Of a stretch of 27,606 bases of DNA, positions 1 through 7,078 are shown piece by piece. Source of the DNA: Flavobacteriales bacterium (GTDB taxonomy: Bacteria; Bacteroidota; Bacteroidia; Flavobacteriales; Flavobacteriaceae); NCBI GenBank assembly GCA_002747735.1, contig PDQE01000059.1:1-27606 (forward strand), in the 5' to 3' direction. The number at the start of each line of letters is the position of its first letter. The stretch's first letter is position 1. A program made the position numbers and the translations under genes. The notes under the pieces are model-generated. The model was not told where the DNA came from, did no database searches, and saw nothing but the letters and a program-made list of their open reading frames with translations.

Positions 1-29
1 AGAACTGGTATTAAAGATTAAAAATTAAA

Positions 30-75
30 TTTAAAAAGAAAGGGGATTTTTTAAAAAATCCCCTTTCTTTTTAAA
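30..75. terminator. Bidirectional intrinsic terminator (46-bp perfect palindrome)
   Basis: Bases 30-52 are exactly complementary to 53-75. This gives a 23-bp stem with a GGGGA/TCCCC core, flanked on both sides by A/T runs, so it can act as a U-tailed terminator in either direction. It starts 14 bp after the stop codon of the last minus-strand PUL gene. The few bases to its left have stop codons in two forward frames (TAA at 19-21 and 28-30), which would fit the tail of a convergent plus-strand gene outside the window, but too little is visible to call that gene. Confidence 0.85.
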
Positions 76-89
76 CCACTTCTATGTAT

Positions 90-995
90 TTATTTTTTAT
101 CAACGTATATTTTTTGCTGTATGCTTTTATCATTTTTAAATGATTGTTCAAAAAAAGAAAAGATATTTTCTAAATCATAAAACGGAATACCTGAAACTTC
201 GTGCATACCACCGATTACGGTATAGAAATAATACGGAGTATTTAATTCATCAAATTTTTTTATAATAGTTTCTGCTCCGTCTAATATAAAATAACCCGGC
301 TGTTCCGGCTTACAACAGTGATGCGGGGCGGTGGCATATGGTACCAAATTATCTGCCGTGCCGTGGAAAAATACCGAGGGAACGGCATTTTTGGCAGTGA
401 TATAATTAGCATTTACCATTGCTCCGGCCAATGATATCAATCCTCTAAATCTTACTTTTTGGTATTGGGTAAGATTAGTGATAAAAAATGGCCGCATAAA
501 TACGGCATTAAGCACGGTTTCTGCACCTGCACTGCTGCCTCCTGCAATAATTTTATCTGTATCTATATTAAACTTTTTCGCATTGTTTACCACAAATAAA
601 GCTGCGTCCATATAATCTTCTACGGCCATTTTAAATGTCCTTAGTTTTTCACTTGCCAAGGCATCGCAACCAAATCCGGTGAGGGAATCTTTACGGGTAA
701 GCCGGTAAGAAATAGAAACGCCAATATAACCTCTTTTTGCGGCAAATTCTGCTAATTTTACCTCTGCAGGATTGTCTCTGGTGCCTCCTGAAAAACCGCC
801 ACCGTGCATCCAGAGCAGAACGGGTTTGGCATGGCCTTTTTTTATGGTTTTGTCTGTGTAAATATCTAAACGCAAGGTGTCATTTCCTTTAATAGCATAG
901 GTGTGGGTAGATTTTTCCTGGGCAGTGAGCCACAGCACTGTAAATAAAGAAATTATAAATAATAATAAATGTTTCATGGCATCTTTTTTATTCAT
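90..995 (-). CDS. Secreted alpha/beta-hydrolase (carboxylesterase-like), last gene of the PUL
   Basis: This is a 301-residue alpha/beta-hydrolase of the Aes/BD-FAE-like esterase type. An oxyanion motif HGGGF lies near residue 64. The nucleophile elbow is GGSSAG (about 152-157), the acid is in HGTADNLVPY (about 211-220), and the likely histidine is in GGMHEVSG near residue 265. The N-terminus is hydrophobic and ends in LTAQ, as for a type I signal peptide, so it should act in the periplasm or outside. The first ATG (995) overlaps the GH3 stop by 8 nt (ATGAATAA), which suggests translational coupling. The in-frame ATG at 977 gives a tidier signal peptide (MKHLLLFIISLF) and is an alternative start. 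Context implies removal of ester groups from the glycan or its oligomers; the actual ester is unknown. Confidence 0.8.
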   Translation of the reverse strand: MNKKDAMKHLLLFIISLFTVLWLTAQEKSTHTYAIKGNDTLRLDIYTDKTIKKGHAKPVLLWMHGGGFSGGTRDNPAEVKLAEFAAKRGYIGVSISYRLTRKDSLTGFGCDALASEKLRTFKMAVEDYMDAALFVVNNAKKFNIDTDKIIAGGSSAGAETVLNAVFMRPFFITNLTQYQKVRFRGLISLAGAMVNANYITAKNAVPSVFFHGTADNLVPYATAPHHCCKPEQPGYFILDGAETIIKKFDELNTPYYFYTVIGGMHEVSGIPFYDLENIFSFFEQSFKNDKSIQQKIYVDKK

Positions 996-3303
996 CTATT
1001 AATTCAAAAGAATGTTTAAAATCAAAATCGGATGATGGGGTAATGGCTATTTCAAATTCGCCGGATTCTGCAACAAAATCCAAATCGTAATTATAGAACT
1101 TTAAGTCTTCTGCCGTAATATCAAAACTAACTGTTTTGGATTCCCCTTTTTTGAGGAAAATTTTCTGAAAACCTTTAAGCTCTTTAACTGGTCGTGTTAC
1201 GCTACCTACTTTATCCCTTATGTATAATTGTACCACTTCTTTTCCGTCATAATTACCTGTGTTAGTAACGGTTATAGAAGCTGTTAAGGTGTCATTCATT
1301 CCCATTTTATTTGAGGAAAGTTGCAAATCTCCATACTCAAAAGTTGTATAGCTAAGCCCATAGCCAAATGGGTATAACGGCCCATTTTTAACGTCTAAAT
1401 AGTTACTCCTAAATTTTTGAAACTTATCTTCTTTATTGCTCAATGGCCTTCCGGTATTTTTGTGGTTGTAAAAAATGGGTACTTGGCCTACATTCATAGG
1501 AAAAGTGGCCGTTATTTTTCCGGATGGGTTTACATCGCCAAATAATACATCGCCAATGGCCAGTCCGGCTTCACTTCCCGGAAACCATACATTGAGAATA
1601 GCAGGCACATTTTTATTTTCTTCAACTATGGCAAGCGGCCTTCCGGTAAACAACACCATAACTACCGGTTTTCCGGTTGATAATAATGCGTTTATCAGAT
1701 TTTTTTGCACTTCTGATATTTGTAAGTTGGTAACACTGCTACCTTCGCCACTGGACTCGGAGGCTTCGCCTACTGCAGCAATAATTACATCAGATTTTGA
1801 GGCTATTTCCATCGCTTCATCTAATAATTCACGGTCTGACCTGCCATCACGAGGAATGGTTTTCCCAAAAGTAGTTATACGTTTTTCATATTCTAAATCT
1901 TCATGTACGTTACTGCCTTTTGCGTAAAGGATGGTAGCTTTATTTTCTGCTACGGATTTTAATCCCTGTAAAAGAGGAATTGATTTTTCCTGATCTGTAG
2001 CTACGCTCCATGTACCTCCCATATTTACCGCCGTATTTGCCAATGGGCCAATAAGGGCAATAGTCCCTGATTTTTTTAAAGGCAATACATTATCATTTTT
2101 TAGCAAAACTATGGATTCTGCGGCAGCTTTTCGGGCAAAAGCCCTGTTTTCAGCAGTGAAAACCTCTTTTTTTGCCCTTTTGGGGTTGCAGTATCTGTAG
2201 GGGTCTTCAAATAAACCGAGCTTAAATTTGGCTGTAAGTATTAGCCTTGCAGAGTTATCGATGTCCTCCATGGTGATTTTTCCTTCATCCAGAGATTTTT
2301 TTAAGGTGGTTAAAAATCCTTCTCCTACCATGTCCATATTGCTGCCTGCTTTTAATGCCAAGGCCGATACTTTCTGTAAATCTCCCATACCATGGGCTAT
2401 CATTTCGTTAATACCGGTATAATCGGTTACTACAAAGCCTTTAAATCCCCATTTTTTTCTCAACACATCAGTTAACAACCATTTGTTACCCGTAGCCGGA
2501 ATGCCGTCAATTTCATTAAAAGATGCCATAACTGTTCCTACACCTGCATCTACGCCTGCTTTATAAGGTGGGAAATATGCATTATACATTCGTATTCTGC
2601 TCATATCCACGGTATTGTAATCTCTGCCGGCTTCAGATGCCCCATATAAAGCAAAGTGTTTTACACAGGCCATAATAGTATTGTTCAAGGATAAATCATC
2701 ACCCTGATAACCTTTTACCATAGCTTCGGCTACCCTACTGCCCATATAAACATCTTCGCCCGAACTTTCTGAAATTCTTCCCCATCTGGGATCACGGGAA
2801 ATATCTGTCATGGGTGAAAATGTCCAATTAATACCATCTGCAGAGGCTTCTTTAGCTGCTGTTCTCGCTGTTTTTTTAATCAGTTCCATATCCCATGAAG
2901 CCGACAGCCCTAATGGAATAGGAAATGTGGTTTTATACCCGTGAATTACATCCATGCCAAAAAGCAACGGAATTTTTAAGCGGCTTTTTTCTACTGCAAT
3001 TTGCTGAATTTTTCTGATGTTTTCAGCAGTTTTTATGTTAAAAAGGCCACCGACTAAACCCTTTTCAATTTTACCAGCTATATTGGAATTAATAGCCTGG
3101 CCGGTTGTAATTTGTCCGGCACTCGGCAGGTTTAACTGACCTATTTTTTCATCTAACGTCATTAACTTCATTAAGGAATCTACACGTTGTTCAATGGATA
3201 ATACAGGTTGCGTAGTGCTTACTTTTTGTCCATGACAGGAAATAAAAAGGAATAGTATGGTAACGGAGAACAGGGTAGTGCTTAATTTTCTTGACAGATT
3301 CAT
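988..3303 (-). CDS. GH3 beta-glucosidase lipoprotein (BglX-like)
   Basis: A 771-residue glycoside hydrolase family 3 protein, close to the usual length of BglX. A lipoprotein signal runs to the lipobox FISC (Cys23). The N-terminal barrel carries KHF at 215-217 and the nucleophile motif VVTDY, with Asp294. The second domain has AVGEASESSGEGSS, where the Glu of GEGSS fits the BglX-type acid/base position, followed by the conserved TGKP and GRPLAI. A fibronectin-III-like domain occupies about the last 90 residues. GH3 enzymes remove beta-linked glucose from non-reducing ends. From memory, the B. thetaiotaomicron GH3 enzyme BT_3567, also in a GH144 PUL, acts on beta-1,2-glucooligosaccharides, and I infer the same role here. 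It starts 17 bp after the esterase gene and overlaps the next gene, so all three are probably co-transcribed. Confidence 0.93.
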   Translation of the reverse strand: MNLSRKLSTTLFSVTILFLFISCHGQKVSTTQPVLSIEQRVDSLMKLMTLDEKIGQLNLPSAGQITTGQAINSNIAGKIEKGLVGGLFNIKTAENIRKIQQIAVEKSRLKIPLLFGMDVIHGYKTTFPIPLGLSASWDMELIKKTARTAAKEASADGINWTFSPMTDISRDPRWGRISESSGEDVYMGSRVAEAMVKGYQGDDLSLNNTIMACVKHFALYGASEAGRDYNTVDMSRIRMYNAYFPPYKAGVDAGVGTVMASFNEIDGIPATGNKWLLTDVLRKKWGFKGFVVTDYTGINEMIAHGMGDLQKVSALALKAGSNMDMVGEGFLTTLKKSLDEGKITMEDIDNSARLILTAKFKLGLFEDPYRYCNPKRAKKEVFTAENRAFARKAAAESIVLLKNDNVLPLKKSGTIALIGPLANTAVNMGGTWSVATDQEKSIPLLQGLKSVAENKATILYAKGSNVHEDLEYEKRITTFGKTIPRDGRSDRELLDEAMEIASKSDVIIAAVGEASESSGEGSSVTNLQISEVQKNLINALLSTGKPVVMVLFTGRPLAIVEENKNVPAILNVWFPGSEAGLAIGDVLFGDVNPSGKITATFPMNVGQVPIFYNHKNTGRPLSNKEDKFQKFRSNYLDVKNGPLYPFGYGLSYTTFEYGDLQLSSNKMGMNDTLTASITVTNTGNYDGKEVVQLYIRDKVGSVTRPVKELKGFQKIFLKKGESKTVSFDITAEDLKFYNYDLDFVAESGEFEIAITPSSDFDFKHSFELIDE

Positions 3304-3320
3304 ATTTTATTATGTGTGTT

Positions 3321-4097
3321 TTAGTTGTCTTTAGTATGTGAAAACAGCCATTTTAACAGCGTAGCTTCTGCAAAGGCATTGTCCCAACTGTTGTGATCGG
3401 CTTGGCTATATAAGGTAAATTTAGGAAGTCCACCGTTTTTTAACAAAGAAGAAACTATATCTATAGACCATTGTGGGTTAACAATGTTATCTTTTGATCC
3501 GTGAAATATCCATATAGGTGTGGTTTTGGCATAATTTTTAGCGTTTTCTGCATTGCCTCCTCCGCAGATGGCAAATGCCGCCGCAAAGAAATTAGGTTTT
3601 CGACTCAAAAGCTCAAAAGTTCCCATTCCGCCCATGGAAAGGCCTCCAAGATAAACTTTGGTGTTATCTATGTAGTTCTTTTGTACCATTACGTCTAATA
3701 AACTCATGGTTAATTCTAATGGCTTGGTAGGCCCTCTATCTCCGGGAAAATTTAGTGTATATGGCCTTGTGGAGCTATCTACATCGGCATTAGCCCAAAA
3801 ACTCTCAGTTGGGCATTGTGGAAAAATAACTACAGCCGGATATTTTTGTATGGAATCTAAAAAGAATTTACTGCCGTGTTGTAATTGTTTTTGGTTGTCC
3901 TTACCTCGCTCCCCGGCTCCGTGAAGGAATACCATTAACGGATATTTTTCTGTTTCCGAGAAATTTTCAGGAAATAAAATGCGATAGGGCAGGGTATCTC
4001 CGTCAACGATATAAAGCTCTTTTTTGTATTGATCTTGAGCAAATAGTTGACAGGAAAAAAGCAGCATAGCTATTGCTAATGTTATTTTTGTTTTCAT
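3321..4097 (-). CDS. Secreted esterase of the alpha/beta-hydrolase superfamily (phospholipase/carboxylesterase or PHB-depolymerase-like)
   Basis: The protein has 258 residues from ATG 4097. The open frame extends to a TTG at 4133, but the ATG start puts a normal signal peptide (MKTKITLAIAMLLFS, ending in LFAQ) at the N-terminus. The catalytic triad is visible: oxyanion motif HGAGERG (about 59-65), nucleophile Ser154 in GLSMGG, Asp203 in HGSKDN, and His235 in ADHNSWDNAF. Proteins of this shape occur in many PULs as carbohydrate-ester or ferulate-type esterases. It lies between the GH144 and GH3 genes, which suggests that it removes an acyl group from the same glucan. A -7 promoter box lies 33 nt upstream of the ATG. 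The ester specificity cannot be told from sequence. Confidence 0.85.
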   Translation of the reverse strand: MKTKITLAIAMLLFSCQLFAQDQYKKELYIVDGDTLPYRILFPENFSETEKYPLMVFLHGAGERGKDNQKQLQHGSKFFLDSIQKYPAVVIFPQCPTESFWANADVDSSTRPYTLNFPGDRGPTKPLELTMSLLDVMVQKNYIDNTKVYLGGLSMGGMGTFELLSRKPNFFAAAFAICGGGNAENAKNYAKTTPIWIFHGSKDNIVNPQWSIDIVSSLLKNGGLPKFTLYSQADHNSWDNAFAEATLLKWLFSHTKDN

Positions 4098-4130
4098 TTT
4101 TTTGTGTTTAATTTGATCATTATTTTGGTT

Positions 4131-4138
4131 CAAATATA
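4131..4138 (-). promoter_or_regulatory. Putative -7 box (TATATTTG) for the esterase/GH3 genes
   Basis: On the minus strand the octamer TATATTTG matches the Bacteroidetes -7 consensus TAnnTTTG exactly and lies 33 nt before the ATG at 4097. No good TTTG -33 partner is seen at the usual distance. It may be an internal promoter within the PUL. Confidence 0.35.
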
Positions 4139-4183
4139 TTCATTTTTGTTATATCATTAATGCAATTTGTTTATGATTTTGGG

Positions 4184-5479
4184 TTAATACGATTTGCTTC
4201 CGGTTCTGTAATTTTCTATCATTATAATCTGTGGGCCTTGGTCTATAGCAAGATAGGCTTTGGCTACCCAAAAATCGTATTGGGGGCTAAAAGCATCGTA
4301 AAATCCGGCCGGTCCTAATAGCTTATCCTTGTGTTTGTAGAAATAATGCATGGCATTTAAAGATTCTTCCGGAGCATACGGTATGGAACTAATTGCCGCT
4401 GTTGGTGAAATTACACCGCTGTCATTAGCAGGTTTATGAGCCTTGTAGCCCATATTGCCATTTTCTTTTCTGGTATAACTGGCGGTAAGACCCCAGCAAT
4501 CTTTGCCGTAATCTTTAAAGTTTTTTGGGTTTTTTATACAGTACTGATTATTAATCATGGTATGGCTCACATTGAGTTGCCAATAATCGGCGTATTGATC
4601 GTTTAAATTTTTTGGATTAAGTCCCAGATAGGAATAATGAGCCCAAAACAATGGCCCGCCAAGATTGGAACCGCCAACATGTTTTAGCACCAGCGGATAG
4701 CCGTATTGAGTTGCCGAAGATTTGATAGCACCATTGTTGGCCCAGCCTTTTTCGTAAACTTCTTTTTCAATGGCGTATTCCGGTGAAGATGCAGCCAGAA
4801 TGTAGGTTATGAGTGTTTCGTTATAGCCACTTAGCCGTAAGTTTATTTCAAAACCATAATTGGGCGACCAATGCCATAACAGTTCGGGTTTGCTATTGGT
4901 GTACCAGTTCCATTCAACGCCTTTCCATAGTTCATCCGCTTTTTTGGCAATCGCCTTTTCTGTGTCTGTACCATCTTTTAAATATTCGTAAACTGTAATC
5001 AGGCCTTGAGCCAAAAAAGCAGTTTCTACAATATCACCACCGTCATCTTTAGAGCTAAATGGAATAACTCTTCCGGTATCGCCGTTAAGCCAGTGTGGCC
5101 AGGCTCCGTGAAAACGGTCGGCATTTTCAAAAAAGCTGAGTATTTTATTAATTTGTGTTACACCTTCATCTCTGGAAATAAATCCGCGTTCTATTCCCAC
5201 AATCAAACTCATCAATCCAAAACCACTCCCGCCGGAGGTCACTACTTGTGCACTTTTGTCGGGATTGTCAGGGTGATATCGTTCTCTTGCCGCCCCAGAA
5301 TTTGGGTGGGCAAATTTTGTAAAATATTTTAAAGTCTCTTTTTGGGTAAGGTCTAATAGTTCTTCATCCGTAATGGTTGGCTGAGGGTCAGGAATTACCG
5401 GTGGTTCATAGACATAGTCGTCTTTTTTACAAGCGGTAATGCCTATGAGTAATGAGAGGATTAATAATTTATATTTCAT
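4184..5479 (-). CDS. GH144 endo-beta-1,2-glucanase-like lipoprotein (PF10091 glycoamylase fold), copy 1, short C-terminus
   Basis: A 431-residue protein of the family usually annotated 'glucoamylase' (PF10091), whose characterised Bacteroidota members are GH144 endo-beta-1,2-glucanases. A lipoprotein signal with lipobox ITAC (Cys17) precedes a proline-rich linker. Family motifs seen are TSGGSGFGLM (81-90), FHGAWPHWLNG, DDGGDIVETAF with Asp149 and Glu152, HWSPNYGFE, SGYNE with Glu221, GPLFWAHYSYLGLNP, ISPTAAISS and DQGP. Acidic residues in these motifs line the active site in this family. It is clearly a paralogue of the next upstream gene, but it stops at ENYRTGSKSY, about 20 residues earlier than copy 2, which continues ENYRTGLLWNLF. 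The lost segment is not present in another frame just downstream. It is probably surface-anchored; whether it is fully active is uncertain. Confidence 0.88.
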   Translation of the reverse strand: MKYKLLILSLLIGITACKKDDYVYEPPVIPDPQPTITDEELLDLTQKETLKYFTKFAHPNSGAARERYHPDNPDKSAQVVTSGGSGFGLMSLIVGIERGFISRDEGVTQINKILSFFENADRFHGAWPHWLNGDTGRVIPFSSKDDGGDIVETAFLAQGLITVYEYLKDGTDTEKAIAKKADELWKGVEWNWYTNSKPELLWHWSPNYGFEINLRLSGYNETLITYILAASSPEYAIEKEVYEKGWANNGAIKSSATQYGYPLVLKHVGGSNLGGPLFWAHYSYLGLNPKNLNDQYADYWQLNVSHTMINNQYCIKNPKNFKDYGKDCWGLTASYTRKENGNMGYKAHKPANDSGVISPTAAISSIPYAPEESLNAMHYFYKHKDKLLGPAGFYDAFSPQYDFWVAKAYLAIDQGPQIIMIENYRTGSKSY

Positions 5480-5610
5480 AACTTACTTTTTTAGATTCTT
5501 TATTTTAAGTTGTTGTCCATCACTTTTAGTTGGTACTCCTTAAAATGTTAATATTCATTATCAGAATTTTAAATCTATATTAATTGTAGGCTAAAGCAAT
5601 TCACTTTTTG

Positions 5611-6975
5611 CTACGGGTGTTTGAAACCCAATTTGTTTAAACCGGTTTTTACATCTTCATTCTTCATAAACAAATTCCACAACAATCCGGTTCTGTAATT
5701 TTCTATCATTACCGGAATTGGGCCTTGGTCTATGGCCAGATATTTTTTAATTATTGTGTCATGTTCCGGGCTTACGGCATCATAAGGGCCGTATTTTCCA
5801 ATGTATTCAGGTTTATTTTCATAAATATACCGCAACATTTGCATACTTTTTTTTGGAGTATAAGGAAATGAGGATAAAGCGGCTGTAGGGGATATAACAC
5901 CTACATCGTTATCCGGATCCGGCCGGTGGCCGGCATAGCCTTTAATGGAATAGCTGGAGGTGAGTCCCCATAGATTTTTACCGTAACCTTTAAAATTTTT
6001 TGGATTGTCTACGCAGTAGGCGTAATTTATTTTTGCTTGGTTCTGATTGAGTTTCCAATAGTCTGCATATTGGTCTGAGAGGCCTTTTGGATTAAGGCCT
6101 AAATAGGAATAATGAGCCCAAAACAGCGGCCCGGTTGGTGATGTATCGTGTTCGTAAAAATCTAACACCGTTCGGTAACCGTAAAAGGTGGTATCGTTTT
6201 TTATGGTACCGTTTCTGGCCCAGCCCTTGTCATATACTTTTTTTTCTATGGGGTGTGTGGGTGAAGCAGCGGCTAAAATATACATGATGAGGCATTCATT
6301 ATAACCTCCTACAGGAAAGTTCATATCCCAACTGTAGTTAGGCGACCAATGCCAATACAGCACATCTTTGCCTTTTGTGTACCATTGCCAGTTTACCATG
6401 TGCCATAGTTTTTCAATTTGGTTTACCAATGCTTTTTCTTTTTTATTGCCGTGTCTAAAATATTCCGCTACGGTGAGCATCCCTTGAATTAGGAATGCCG
6501 TTTCTACCAAGTCTCCGCCATCGTCTTTTTTGCTAAAAGGTACTGTTTTTCCGGTTTCGCCATTAAGCCAATGCGGCCATGCTCCGTGAAACCGATCTGA
6601 TTTTTCTAAAAAATTAAAAATTTTTTGAAGCCGTTCAAAGCCTTGTTCTCTGGTTATAAAACCCCTTTCTATACCAACCAGAATGGCCATTAATCCAAAG
6701 CCGCTACCGCCGGTGGTAACTGTATTTACAGGAGAAGTAGGATAAATGCCGTTAATGTGAAAACGTTCTCGTGCCATGCCAGAATGAGGGTCGGCACCAT
6801 CCCAGAAATATTGAAATGTTTGAAATTGTATGGTGTCTAATAATTGCTCATCAGTAAGGGCTGACATGTCTTTTATTGTTACATCTTCTTTATTTTTGTT
6901 ATCAGGTTTTTCTTTACACGAAATAATAATTCCAAAGAAAAAACTAACAAATACAGTAAAAATTTTAAAATTCAT
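5611..6975 (-). CDS. GH144 endo-beta-1,2-glucanase-like lipoprotein (PF10091 glycoamylase fold), copy 2, full length
   Basis: A 454-residue paralogue of the downstream GH144 gene. The signal peptide ends in lipobox IISC (Cys20) and is followed by a Lys/Asp/Asn-rich linker. Motifs are TTGGSGFGLM (87-96), DRFHGAWPHWLNG, DDGGDLVETAF with Asp155 and Glu158, HWSPNYSWDMN, GGYNE with Glu227, GPLFWAHYSYLGLNP, VISPTAALSS and AIDQGP, ending in the C-terminal helix segment YRTGLLWNLFMKNEDV. GH144 enzymes cut beta-1,2-glucan internally to short sophoro-oligosaccharides. By position it would feed SusC/D and the GH3 enzyme. The two copies share long identical motifs, but their linkers and substrate-facing loops differ, so they may split the work between linear, cyclic or substituted glucans. 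Confidence 0.9.
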   Translation of the reverse strand: MNFKIFTVFVSFFFGIIISCKEKPDNKNKEDVTIKDMSALTDEQLLDTIQFQTFQYFWDGADPHSGMARERFHINGIYPTSPVNTVTTGGSGFGLMAILVGIERGFITREQGFERLQKIFNFLEKSDRFHGAWPHWLNGETGKTVPFSKKDDGGDLVETAFLIQGMLTVAEYFRHGNKKEKALVNQIEKLWHMVNWQWYTKGKDVLYWHWSPNYSWDMNFPVGGYNECLIMYILAAASPTHPIEKKVYDKGWARNGTIKNDTTFYGYRTVLDFYEHDTSPTGPLFWAHYSYLGLNPKGLSDQYADYWKLNQNQAKINYAYCVDNPKNFKGYGKNLWGLTSSYSIKGYAGHRPDPDNDVGVISPTAALSSFPYTPKKSMQMLRYIYENKPEYIGKYGPYDAVSPEHDTIIKKYLAIDQGPIPVMIENYRTGLLWNLFMKNEDVKTGLNKLGFKHP

Positions 6976-6997
6976 GTTGTAGAAAATTAAATATTAA

Positions 6998-7024
6998 CTG
7001 CACCCCGTCTTATTCGGGATGCAG
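6998..7024 (-). terminator. Intergenic hairpin between the LamG lipoprotein and GH144 genes
   Basis: In the minus-strand transcript CTGCATCCCG pairs with CGGGGTGCAG around a 7-nt loop: 10 base pairs with one G-U. The sequence downstream is AU-rich (TTAATATTTAATTTT) but not a pure U-run. It could be a weak intrinsic terminator or an mRNA-stabilising stem that separates susCD/lipoprotein levels from enzyme levels. Confidence 0.5.
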
Positions 7025-7078
7025 CTAATCAGGTATAATTAACTCAAAAACAATTATTCTTACGAAAGATTTTTGTGA

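Noticed and set aside
1..29. C-terminus of a plus-strand gene
   Set aside because: Two frames reach stop codons here, but fewer than ten codons are visible, too few to support a call.
1475..1927. 150-codon plus-strand open frame
   Set aside because: It lies wholly antisense to the well-supported GH3 gene and resembles no family; it is a coding shadow.
4098..4133. TTG start adding 12 residues to the esterase
   Set aside because: The ATG at 4097 gives a standard signal peptide, and the TTG is part of the TATATTTG promoter box.
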